From NCBI GenBank assembly GCA_030626685.1, contig DAOUTL010000019.1:1-13803 (forward strand): 13,803 bases of DNA. Reading direction: 5' to 3'. Source of the stretch: Candidatus Bathyarchaeota archaeon (GTDB taxonomy: Archaea; Thermoproteota; Bathyarchaeia; Bathyarchaeales; Bathycorpusculaceae). The translations under genes were made by a program, and so were the position numbers. Position 1 is the first letter of the stretch. Every line of letters begins with the position of its first letter. Under the pieces are notes generated by a model. The model saw only the letters and a program-made list of their open reading frames with translations, was not told the DNA's origin and ran no database searches. Below, piece after piece: positions 1-5,888 of the stretch.

Positions 1-1052
1 AAAAAGAATACTTCAGCGAAAAAGACTTCGACATGGTCATCATAGACGAAGCTGCAGACCTTGTCATTTCCAGAGACTTCATTGAAGGCTTCAGAATGTC
101 CAAATACCTTAAAGGACTGGAAAAATGGCAAACTCCAAAACTCTTCATACTACCATACCACGTTAGAGAGAAAAAGATAATCGCACTAATCAAAAAGTTC
201 GGAAAGAACTCCCACCTAATTCGCAGAATGGTTCCAGAAGCTCAATTCATATGCACAGTGCGAGACCCAATAGTCATAAACGACCCCCTAATCAACATCT
301 TCGTTGAAACTCTGCAAGACAATTACAAGAAAACCAAGACAAACGTTCACAGAATATTAAACAAATACGGAATTGAAGGCTACAGAGAAAACATCGAAAC
401 ATTATTGAACCCGGAGACCTTGGGTCGGCTGAAAAAGATATACGGACTTGATGAGGACACATGCCAGCAGATTCAAGTCCTAATAATCAAATATATCCTT
501 ACCAGTCACGTAGAAAAATGGTTCCTATACTCCAACAGATCAGAACTATCACGTAGCATCCTATCAGCCCAAAAAGATGTAGAGAAATGGCTCAGCTATG
601 AAGACAAGAAATTAAACAAACTGGTCGAAGTAGTCAAATCTTACTTAGCTCAGAACCGAAAGATCTATATTTTCTCCCAATACGTAGCCACAGCTGAACT
701 CCTAACAAACTACCTTACAAAGAAACTATCGCTGAAACCAAGAGATATTGTAATGATAACAGGCGCTGATGAAGCAGATGAACAATTTGAAAAACTCAGC
801 AGCTTCAAAAGAGTAGGCAGAATTCTCGTGACAACTCCCGTATTCGATAAGGGAACAGACATACCTCAATCAGATGTAATCATCGTTTACACACCGCCTT
901 TTAGCAGTGAAAAACTATTTCAGGTCGTTGGCAGAATCAGAGGTGGCGAAGTTATGTTCTTAGCCTACAAAGGTTACGAAGAAGCCGCAATTAACCAGAT
1001 AGCCGACGTCTTAAGAAAAGAGTTCGCCTCAGCAACCGGTGAGAAAAATTGA
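1..1052 (+). CDS. Divergent superfamily II helicase, C-terminal part (5' end outside window)
   Basis: The reading frame is open from base 3, so the gene begins upstream; the ATG at 33 lies inside the Walker B region and is not the start. Visible: a DExx box (VIIDEAAD, codons 33-56); a helical stretch of roughly 120 residues like the inserted domain between the two RecA folds of Hef/FANCM-type helicases; and a second RecA fold with motif IV (IYIFSQY), motif V (TTPVFDKGTDIP) and motif VI (QVVGRIRGG). The Walker A half is not in the window. After Walker B, where SF2 proteins usually have an S/TAT motif III, the sequence reads KLFILPYHV, so motif III seems altered. Such proteins use ATP to move on or unwind nucleic acid. 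The stop overlaps the next gene by 4 bases, which suggests translational coupling. Superfamily is fairly sure; subfamily (Hef-like or other) is not. Confidence 0.75.
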   Translation, partial: KEYFSEKDFDMVIIDEAADLVISRDFIEGFRMSKYLKGLEKWQTPKLFILPYHVREKKIIALIKKFGKNSHLIRRMVPEAQFICTVRDPIVINDPLINIFVETLQDNYKKTKTNVHRILNKYGIEGYRENIETLLNPETLGRLKKIYGLDEDTCQQIQVLIIKYILTSHVEKWFLYSNRSELSRSILSAQKDVEKWLSYEDKKLNKLVEVVKSYLAQNRKIYIFSQYVATAELLTNYLTKKLSLKPRDIVMITGADEADEQFEKLSSFKRVGRILVTTPVFDKGTDIPQSDVIIVYTPPFSSEKLFQVVGRIRGGEVMFLAYKGYEEAAINQIADVLRKEFASATGEKN

Positions 1053-1948
1053 ACTTAATTGCCATATCTGACATTTACTCAGACACGCTTCTCATTCAAG
1101 AATTCATCTCCATGATTAACAAATCAACGGATAAGAATACTGCGATCATCATAGCAGGAGACATCGGCATAAAAACTACATCAAAACACTATAAACACGA
1201 TGTAAACGATATAATTTTCTCGCTTTCAAAAATTTGCAAACACATTTTCTACCTACCCGGCGACTCTGATGACAAACAGCTCGAAATAGCCGTTTCTAAC
1301 GCAAAGAATTTAGACAGACAAAATTACGTGATAGATGACGGAGAAGTAAAGGTTGGGCTGTTAGGATTAGGGGGAGCACCAACACACAGCTTAAGGAGCA
1401 CTGAACTTTCACCATACCTATGGGACGAAAGCCTCCCAATAATCGCCGAAAGCCTCCTAACTGAACTGAAAATAAACATAGAAAAAGTCGCACAAGCGCA
1501 TCCAGACTACATAATCTTAGTCACCCACTCCCCACCGTATGGAATAGCCGACCGCTCGAAACCCGTAACACTGCGAGAAATGCTCGTTTTAGAAGATATT
1601 TTAGAGGAATTAAAAGAAGGTGAAACAAAACCAGAAACAAAAGAACCAACAAAAAAGACGCCGACAAGCCCACGACACCTCGGCTCAAGAACCATAAGAA
1701 ATTTTGTCAAATACTACAAACCAGACATACACATCTTCGGACACGTACACAAAGAAGGCGGCAAAACCGAAACCCACGAAGCAACAAAATTCTTCAACGT
1801 AAGCCACCTATCTCCACTACCATATAAGCTCACAGGCAGAAAATTCCTACAAATAAAAATAACCAACAAAAACATCGCAGCATCCTTCGACCATGTCATA
1901 CTCAAAAGAAACATATCATTCGATGAGTTTATTGAAAAATACCTATAA
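1049..1948 (+). CDS. Calcineurin-like metallophosphoesterase with altered metal-site motifs
   Basis: This is a 299-residue protein starting at a TTG that overlaps the TGA of the helicase gene; no other in-frame start fits the N-terminal beta strand as well. The fold's ordered motifs are visible: D8-I-Y10 (usual D-x-H), G37-D38, G71-D72-S-D74 (usual G-N-H/C-D/E), H160 in a THSPP loop, and G231-H-V-H234. Asp8, Asp38, His160, His232 and His234 are kept, but the first His is Tyr and the Asn is Asp. A charged, Pro/Thr/Lys-rich stretch at about 188-210 sits between the THSPP loop and GHVH. The family hydrolyses phosphomonoesters or phosphodiesters, including nucleic acids, with two metal ions. Coupling to a helicase suggests a DNA or RNA substrate, by inference only. 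The altered ligands may mean changed metal use or weak activity. Confidence 0.8.
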   Translation: MNLIAISDIYSDTLLIQEFISMINKSTDKNTAIIIAGDIGIKTTSKHYKHDVNDIIFSLSKICKHIFYLPGDSDDKQLEIAVSNAKNLDRQNYVIDDGEVKVGLLGLGGAPTHSLRSTELSPYLWDESLPIIAESLLTELKINIEKVAQAHPDYIILVTHSPPYGIADRSKPVTLREMLVLEDILEELKEGETKPETKEPTKKTPTSPRHLGSRTIRNFVKYYKPDIHIFGHVHKEGGKTETHEATKFFNVSHLSPLPYKLTGRKFLQIKITNKNIAASFDHVILKRNISFDEFIEKYL

Positions 1949-1968
1949 CAGAAAAACAGCTTAGAAGC

Positions 1969-2155
1969 GTGAACTTGAACGTTTGAATGTGCAGATTGCG
2001 GAAAAGAAATACACGAAGATCACATCATATACTGCGACATGTGTGGGGCTCCACTCTGCGAAGAATGCGGAACCACAGGATTATGTTCCAGTTGTGCAGA
2101 GCTTTGGGAAGCAGAAATAGACCTAGAAGACAAGGAAGCAGAAGAAGAGGCTTAA
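1969..2155 (+). CDS. Small four-CxxC zinc protein, apparent +1 frameshift after the start
   Basis: From 1982 to the TAA at 2153-2155 one frame encodes an acidic protein with four CxxC pairs: CADC, CDMC, CEEC, CSSC. This is enough for two zinc sites, with a His-containing loop (EIHEDH) between the first two pairs. It ends in a Glu/Asp-rich tail. That frame is closed by a TGA at 1976-1978 and has no usual start before ATG 2039, which would lose the first CxxC. A GTG at 1969 in another frame gives M-N-L-N-V and then meets TGA at 1984. Reading GTG to GTT and slipping one base joins it to the zinc frame, about 61 residues. It lies 20 bases after the phosphoesterase gene and is probably the third cistron. 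It may bind nucleic acid or protein. The frameshift could be real recoding, a mutation or a sequencing error. Confidence 0.55.
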
Positions 2156-2211
2156 CATATACACACTAAATCAAATGTGGAAGACAAGCGCGCGAACCTT
2201 ATAGTTTGACA

Positions 2212-2223
2212 TAAATTTTTAAT
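2212..2223 (+). promoter_or_regulatory. Archaeal box A/TATA for the gene at 2257
   Basis: The AT-rich stretch TAAATTTTTAAT fits an archaeal TATA element, with TTTTTAAT centred about 37 bases before the ATG. A start site about 25 bases downstream would leave a leader near 10 bases. A second AT-rich candidate, CCTTATAG, lies at about 2198-2205. The same TTTTTAAT core appears before the genes at 3357 and 12369. Confidence 0.4.
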
Positions 2224-2256
2224 GTGTACGAGTTGATTATCATACTTGTGTTGTAG

Positions 2257-2790
2257 ATGTTCTTTGATAAACCCTTGGTTATACCAAAAACAAATCCACG
2301 TATCAGGGTTTTAAGCTATAAAGAGTACGTCGAGGAAACAAGAGCAACGTTAAGAGAGATTCTAGCGAAAAACGACATCCTAGAATTCGCGACTTTTCGT
2401 CTAGGAAAAGAGTTTCATATAGAAACCTCAGAGCACGAGGATCCGTTCATAGCTACTCTCTATTTGTTTATTGATGCATGGGCTTTCTTTCGTGATGTAG
2501 GGACCGCAATTACGCTAGGTCGGGCTATATTTGATATAGTCAAATATCTAAAGAGAAGACGTGAAGAAGGAAAGATTTTCCGATTCACTATAAACTGTTC
2601 GTCAACGTATTTTATTGCTTTGAATTTTCTGAAGGATCAAGGAGTAGGAATTGGTAAACCTCTATATTTTCGTTCGTTTGGGTGGGACTGCCTTACGATA
2701 GCTGATGACATCAATCAAAGGAACGTTATTCACGTCGTTATATACACGAATGAAGGTGAACTTAGGGACTATGCAGTTCTATCACTTTAA
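2257..2790 (+). CDS. Hypothetical protein, 177 residues
   Basis: I do not recognise this protein. It starts at an ATG with a very short leader after a TATA-like box and ends in TAA. The first 65 residues are mixed and charged. Residues about 66-95 form a hydrophobic or amphipathic stretch (FIATLYLFIDAWAFF and AIFDIVKYL), followed by a basic cluster KRRREEGK. The C-terminal third alternates hydrophobic and polar residues like a beta-rich domain. There is no clear signal peptide and no catalytic motif. It faces the minus-strand gene at 2812-3285 tail to tail with a 21-base gap. Its isolated promoter and unknown neighbours suggest an accessory gene. Function unknown. Confidence 0.6.
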   Translation: MFFDKPLVIPKTNPRIRVLSYKEYVEETRATLREILAKNDILEFATFRLGKEFHIETSEHEDPFIATLYLFIDAWAFFRDVGTAITLGRAIFDIVKYLKRRREEGKIFRFTINCSSTYFIALNFLKDQGVGIGKPLYFRSFGWDCLTIADDINQRNVIHVVIYTNEGELRDYAVLSL

Positions 2791-2811
2791 CCATTGTTCA
2801 ATCATTCGCTG

Positions 2812-3285
2812 CTATGAAGGAGCTTTCAGCCTCATCTCTTTGATTGGCGGAATTTCTGCATTTATGTAGGCCAATTTCAGGTATTCGTAAAATCGTGGCA
2901 GCATGAAATCATAGCCACACAAAATCAGGAGCTTATCGTAAATTCTAGCTGTGTCTATTAGCTTTCTCAACGATCTTATTCGCTGCGATTTGTCGGCGTT
3001 TTTATCCGTTATCCAGCCCACCATGTCTGAAAGAAAGAGCATGGTTTCATTCATCGTTTTAACATGAAGTTCAAAATATCTGCCGCTTAAAACATTAAGC
3101 CATCTCATTTTGCTTCCGAACACTGGTTCCAGAAAATATTTTCTGAATTCCGAGAAGAAATCGCGGTCTGTGGTAAGCAACACTACGTTGCATCTGGATT
3201 TCCCAGAAGTAAAACTATTATATTCCCGCAAAAGACGATCTATCAATGGCTGCCAAAGTTGAATCATCCAATCTTTTTTCTCCAA
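2812..3285 (-). CDS. Hypothetical protein, 157 residues
   Basis: I do not recognise this protein. The chosen start is a TTG preceded by a good Shine-Dalgarno sequence (GGGAGG, 3292-3297) at 6 bases spacing; an internal Met at residue 7 is the alternative. It has a likely alpha/beta pattern: the strand CNVVLLTTD at about 32-40, aromatic-rich segments (DFFSEFRKYFLEP, RFYEYLKLAYI) and another strand KLLILCGYD near 120. No cysteine pairs, transmembrane helices or nucleotide-binding loops are evident. It ends in TAG, with the next in-frame stop nine codons later. It shares a short intergenic region with the plus-strand gene starting at 3357, and both have AT-rich promoter boxes there. Probably accessory; function unknown. 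Confidence 0.6.
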   Translation of the reverse strand: MEKKDWMIQLWQPLIDRLLREYNSFTSGKSRCNVVLLTTDRDFFSEFRKYFLEPVFGSKMRWLNVLSGRYFELHVKTMNETMLFLSDMVGWITDKNADKSQRIRSLRKLIDTARIYDKLLILCGYDFMLPRFYEYLKLAYINAEIPPIKEMRLKAPS

Positions 3286-3315
3286 GTCAATCCTCCCAAA
3301 CGTTCCTCGTACTTT

Positions 3316-3336
3316 CCTTAAAAAACCTTTTTAATT
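3316..3336. promoter_or_regulatory. Divergent promoter pair between two hypothetical genes
   Basis: Two abutting AT-rich boxes are seen. CCTTAAAAAACC (3316-3327) read on the minus strand is GGTTTTTTAAGG and sits about 36 bases before the TTG at 3285. TTTTTAAT (3329-3336) on the plus strand is centred about 25 bases before the ATG at 3357. The second spacing puts the predicted transcript start at that ATG, so the plus-strand gene is probably leaderless. Confidence 0.45.
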
Positions 3337-3356
3337 TGTAGGTGGAGTTCTTAACG

Positions 3357-3701
3357 ATGACGTGGATGCTAATTACTGCAAAAATTCAAGCCCCAAAATA
3401 TGTGCGTGGAGATTACAAGTTCAACAGCTTGGAGAAATTCTTCGACCTGCTTGCATTAATAAGAAGCGTTGGCGAAGAGAACTTAAGCTCATACATTTTT
3501 GGTCTTGCAAAAGACGGGAGTCTAAACATCAGTAAATACGGCTTATCTCTAGACGTAAAGCTGGGCCGTCCAGATTATGCCTTAGCAAATATGTTGGCTA
3601 AGGATGTCGGTTTAATCGGTAAATGGGAAAGATTCAAACCTGATAAAAAGAAAATTCGAGCTTTCGCCAAAGCTTTCGACTCCGCTAAGTCTCGAAAATG
3701 A
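3357..3701 (+). CDS. Hypothetical protein, 114 residues, probably leaderless
   Basis: I do not recognise this protein. An in-frame GTG at 3342 would add five residues, but ATG 3357 is preferred because the TTTTTAAT box is centred about 25 bases before it, the usual archaeal distance from TATA box to transcript start; translation then begins at the RNA's first bases. The N-terminal segment (MTWMLITAKIQAPKYVRGDY) looks like a beta strand and turn, followed by helices (LEKFFDLLALIRSVG), a GLAKDGSLNI strand-turn and a strongly basic C-terminus (KPDKKKIRAFAKAFDSAKSRK). The net positive charge would suit nucleic-acid binding, but this is only inference. No catalytic or zinc motif is visible. The next feature downstream is a tRNA-like fragment. 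Confidence 0.55.
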   Translation: MTWMLITAKIQAPKYVRGDYKFNSLEKFFDLLALIRSVGEENLSSYIFGLAKDGSLNISKYGLSLDVKLGRPDYALANMLAKDVGLIGKWERFKPDKKKIRAFAKAFDSAKSRK

Positions 3702-3780
3702 CCTCGTGAGAAGTGCGCGTTTTTCAATAGTGATGCGTGCAAGCGTCAGCCCTAAAATAAAAAGAGATTAATTCCGGATG

Positions 3781-3822
3781 ATAATCCCGCAATAGGAGGG
3801 TTCAAATCCCACTCTAGCGCCA
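3781..3822 (+). other. tRNA 3'-end-like fragment, possible attachment-site relic
   Basis: The bases GGGTTCAAATCCC at 3798-3810 have the classic T-loop form TTCRANY inside a G/C stem, followed by CACTCTAGCGCCA, which looks like an acceptor 3' strand ending in CCA. The T stem GAGGG/CCCAC has one A-A mismatch, and the acceptor spacing is off by a base or two. I found no matching 5' acceptor or D arm in the 100 bases upstream. This resembles the 3' piece of a tRNA gene left behind when an element integrates into a tRNA, or a decayed tRNA. An integrase tail lies 1.2 kb downstream. Confidence 0.4.
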
Positions 3823-3909
3823 ACTTATCTTTCCTACAGTTTCAGGGGTTAAGTCGAAGAGAAATTCTGAATCAAGACGCGTGCATCGTGAAACTATTAT
3901 TCAAGCATA

Positions 3910-4848
3910 TCAGATGACCAATTCCGCAATGTAGTTCCTAAGAGAACTTTCTAGCCTTATCATTGCATCGATCATTTTGTCCTGAAGATCATCCCACTTG
4001 TCCTTATCTTTAAGTCCTACTTTGCTAAACTTTTTACAGATACGACATCCACGTCTGTCGTCAAGTCTTTCCCATATCAGCGGCTCTGCAAAACTAGCTT
4101 CAATCGCCTCTCTCTTGGCGTGAAGAGCATCGAATATCTGCTTGTTGATTTCTTCTGAGCCCTTGCCTCGGTCAATGTAGAGTTCCACCATTCCATATTT
4201 ATATGTAATCACGTAATTGTATGATAACCCGGATTTACCCGCTCCCGTTGAAATACAGCTGTATTTGCCCGGGGATATGTTGGCATGTAGTTCAGTTCTC
4301 CCCCTGCTCTTTTCCAAAAGTTGTTTCCAAAATTCCTGTCGCCTTATATGCCTTTCGGCAATTTTCACTTTCGTCTTACCCAAGTCCTTAGTTTCTTCGC
4401 TGGGGGCACAAATAACAGAGAATGAAGGTGCTGGTGGAGATTCTCCGATACGTACCCCCTCAACTTTTACAAGGTAGAAGGACATGTCTGCAGGGCTAAC
4501 TTCGTTTAGCCAGTTCATAGCTTTGATGTGCTCTGGACGTGGGTCCCTACAAATCCAAATGGCAGTCTTGGCTTCATGCCAAGTAAGATATGTGAGAACT
4601 TTACCGAGGTGGTCATGGTCTGTTTTCTCAAGCTGACATTCTATGATGACCGGGTTCCCGTCATTATCTTCGGCCAAAAGATCCACAGAAAATTTCCCCG
4701 CGCTCTTCTCGACCTCCACGGAGGAAAGTGACAAATCTAAAGACTCGTTAAGATAATCGATATTTTTCTCAAGCCAGCGTGTGAAGTCTTTCGCTTCTTT
4801 TTTCCATATCTCCCGAAGCGGGACTTTTTCAAGTTTGCCAATCTTCAT
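3910..4848 (-). CDS. DUF4268-type protein with PD-(D/E)XK-like N-terminal domain
   Basis: From the ATG at 4848 the protein has 312 residues; an upstream ATG at 4881 is disfavoured because the divergent TATA element puts the transcript start near 4866 and an AGGGAG sits about 10 bases before 4848. Residues about 40-92 carry a restriction-nuclease-like core: D56 in FSVDLLAE, then E70-C-Q72 in VIIECQLEK, followed by TDHDHLGKVLTYL, typical of DUF4268 proteins. The lysine of the usual ExK is Gln, as I recall for this family. The C-terminal half is an alpha/beta domain with paired helices near the end (DKWDDLQDKMIDAMIRLES) and a CRIC pair. These proteins often occur as stand-alone accessory genes and are suspected nucleases; no partner gene is seen here. 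Whether it cuts DNA is unknown. Confidence 0.7.
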   Translation of the reverse strand: MKIGKLEKVPLREIWKKEAKDFTRWLEKNIDYLNESLDLSLSSVEVEKSAGKFSVDLLAEDNDGNPVIIECQLEKTDHDHLGKVLTYLTWHEAKTAIWICRDPRPEHIKAMNWLNEVSPADMSFYLVKVEGVRIGESPPAPSFSVICAPSEETKDLGKTKVKIAERHIRRQEFWKQLLEKSRGRTELHANISPGKYSCISTGAGKSGLSYNYVITYKYGMVELYIDRGKGSEEINKQIFDALHAKREAIEASFAEPLIWERLDDRRGCRICKKFSKVGLKDKDKWDDLQDKMIDAMIRLESSLRNYIAELVI

Positions 4849-4884
4849 AGTATCCTTACTCCCTGAATTACAAAATTGCACAAT

Positions 4885-4897
4885 TATAATATATTAA
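4885..4897. promoter_or_regulatory. TATA element upstream of the DUF4268 gene (possibly bidirectional)
   Basis: TATAATATATTAA is nearly symmetric. On the minus strand it is centred about 43 bases before ATG 4848, giving a leader of about 18 bases that includes AGGGAG. On the plus strand it is centred about 25 bases before ATG 4915, the spacing for a leaderless transcript, although the ORF there is doubtful. Confidence 0.45.
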
Positions 4898-4995
4898 ACT
4901 TGAGTGGCACACACATGGAAAAAAAGAGGGAGTTTGCGGGGGATATCTCCAATAGTGTAGCTAAAAACCTTTTCCTATTTATTCTCGCTTTTAGC

Positions 4996-5103
4996 TTAGT
5001 ATCTCTGTTTCCTTTTTCTGAAGATTTTGCCTCCGTCAGTGTATTCGCCGGTAACATATTCAAAGCCTACTTCCATAAGTTTACATGCTTCGTCTAAGCT
5101 GGT
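4996..5103 (-). pseudogene. C-terminal remnant of an archaeal tyrosine integrase
   Basis: Read on the minus strand, the frame ending at TAA (4996-4998) gives SLDEACKLMEVGFEYVTG followed by EYTDGGKIFRKRKQRY. From memory, this LxEAxKLxExGFEYV...KIFRKRK form is the usual tail of archaeal integrases of the tyrosine recombinase family, after the catalytic Tyr. A TGA at 5104-5106 closes the frame, and I see no catalytic R...HxxR...Y segments nearby, so only about 35 codons survive. The next gene on this strand, the FUN14-like one, ends only 57 bases further on. The remnant suggests that an integrated element once lay here and has since decayed. The assignment rests on motif memory, not on a search. 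Confidence 0.5.
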
Positions 5104-5162
5104 TCAAAATAGAAATCCCATCAAAAGGAAATTGAAAGCTCTACGCCATCCTCGCATCTCAA

Positions 5163-5456
5163 CTATCCTTTCCACAGTCCTAATGCTAAGCCAATCAAAA
5201 ATGTCGCGGAGGAGTATGGTAGAACGTCTTTTAAACCCGTGCCTGTTTCGATTATTTTTGGAAGGAAATTCATTGCACTGTCATAAATATCTTGGAAAGT
5301 GAAACTTACGTACCCTGTCGCAGCGAGAACCAGCACAAGAGCCACAACACAGAAGATCCATTTCACAGTGCGCTTTACTATAAAGCCGACCAATAACCCG
5401 ATGATGAAGGGTATGACCACTGGAACAATCCAAGCGAATTCTGGAGGAACCGTCAT
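5163..5456 (-). CDS. Small FUN14-like membrane protein, 97 residues
   Basis: Three hydrophobic segments are visible: residues about 8-26 (WIVPVVIPFIIGLLVGFIV), about 33-51 (WIFCVVALVLVLAATGYVS) and about 79-95 (PYSSATFLIGLALGLWKG). They are separated by a basic turn KRTVK and an amphipathic linker (IYDSAMNFLPKIIETGTG). The size, the glycine-rich first helix GLLVGF followed by K/R, and the last helix ending in GLALG resemble archaeal FUN14-family proteins (PF04930), whose biochemical role in archaea is unknown. It starts at ATG 5454-5456, behind a CTTTTAAATG-type box about 49 bases upstream and a purine-rich GAGAGGG. It ends in TAG, with the next stop 13 codons on. If not FUN14, it is an unassigned small membrane protein. 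Confidence 0.6.
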   Translation of the reverse strand: MTVPPEFAWIVPVVIPFIIGLLVGFIVKRTVKWIFCVVALVLVLAATGYVSFTFQDIYDSAMNFLPKIIETGTGLKDVLPYSSATFLIGLALGLWKG

Positions 5457-5499
5457 TCTTCCAAACCCTCTCTTCCTTCAAAGTTATGTTCTCTTCCTT

Positions 5500-5511
5500 C
5501 ATTTAAAAGGA
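5500..5511 (-). promoter_or_regulatory. TATA box for the FUN14-like gene
   Basis: On the minus strand this reads TCCTTTTAAATG. It is centred about 50 bases before the ATG at 5456, which would give a leader of some 23 bases containing purine-rich Shine-Dalgarno-like sequence. Confidence 0.4.
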
Positions 5512-5530
5512 TTATGATAAAAGGCTTCGT

Positions 5531-5662
5531 TTAATGGGCTTTCAGGACAATGTCAGATGCCATTATAGAAAACAAAAGCTGCATGAAGACCGCGCATCCT
5601 AACCTTCTAAAATCTCCCTTTTCCACTCGTTGCCCCGCAAAAACAGGTATTTTCCAAACATA
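5531..5662 (-). CDS. Possible small hydrophobic protein, 43 residues, leaderless
   Basis: A minus-strand frame from ATG 5660-5662 to TAA 5531-5533 encodes MFGKYLFFAGQRVEKGDF and then a hydrophobic C-terminal helix (AVFMQLLFSIMASDIVL). A minus-strand box GATTTAAGC (about 5680-5689) is centred about 23-25 bases before the ATG, as expected for a leaderless archaeal transcript. It lies upstream of the FUN14-like gene on the same strand, 74 bases away, and could be its first cistron, since the FUN14 TATA box lies between them. I recognise no family. The support is the promoter spacing and an open frame of this length, so it could be chance. Confidence 0.35.
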   Translation of the reverse strand, partial: YVWKIPVFAGQRVEKGDFRRLGCAVFMQLLFSIMASDIVLKAH

Positions 5663-5888
5663 AAACCGCAAAAAACAAGCTTAAATCTGGATTGGAAAGA
5701 TGCGAGGGGTTGTGAAAAATTAAATTTTAATTCTTAACGCAAAAAACGTAGGAGGAGGGGGTATAAAAAACGATAGGGGCCTATCAAGCTGTTTCTGCGA
5801 AGGGCGAAGAGGGTTAAAAAACCATATTTTGATGAGAACTCCTTTATAATGCCTACTGCTTAACCATTGTAGATTGGTGAACTATTAG
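5663..5888 (+). other. AT-rich intergenic region with polypurine run, palindrome and DUF2096 promoter
   Basis: No convincing gene is seen here. The region holds AATTAAATTTTAATT near 5719-5733 and a polypurine run GGAGGAGGGGG (5751-5761), which matches the anti-Shine-Dalgarno but has no start codon at the right distance. Next come TATAAAAAAC, a palindrome GATAGG-GG-CCTATC (5772-5785) and GGTTAAAAAACC. Then CTCCTTTATAAT (about 5839-5850) sits about 43 bases before ATG 5889 and is the likely box for that gene. Confidence 0.45.

Noticed and set aside
1987..2169. 60-codon ORF from ATG 1987, Arg-rich
   Set aside because: It is a shifted reading of the zinc protein; the four CxxC pairs in the other frame are far more convincing.
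3702..3822. Complete tRNA gene, possibly with an intron
   Set aside because: Only the T arm and 3' end are recognisable; no matching 5' acceptor or D arm was found, the T stem has a mismatch and the acceptor spacing is off.
4915..5097. 60-codon plus-strand membrane-protein-like ORF
   Set aside because: Its second half is antisense to the much more recognisable integrase tail, and no family is recognised; kept as a finding, not as a gene.
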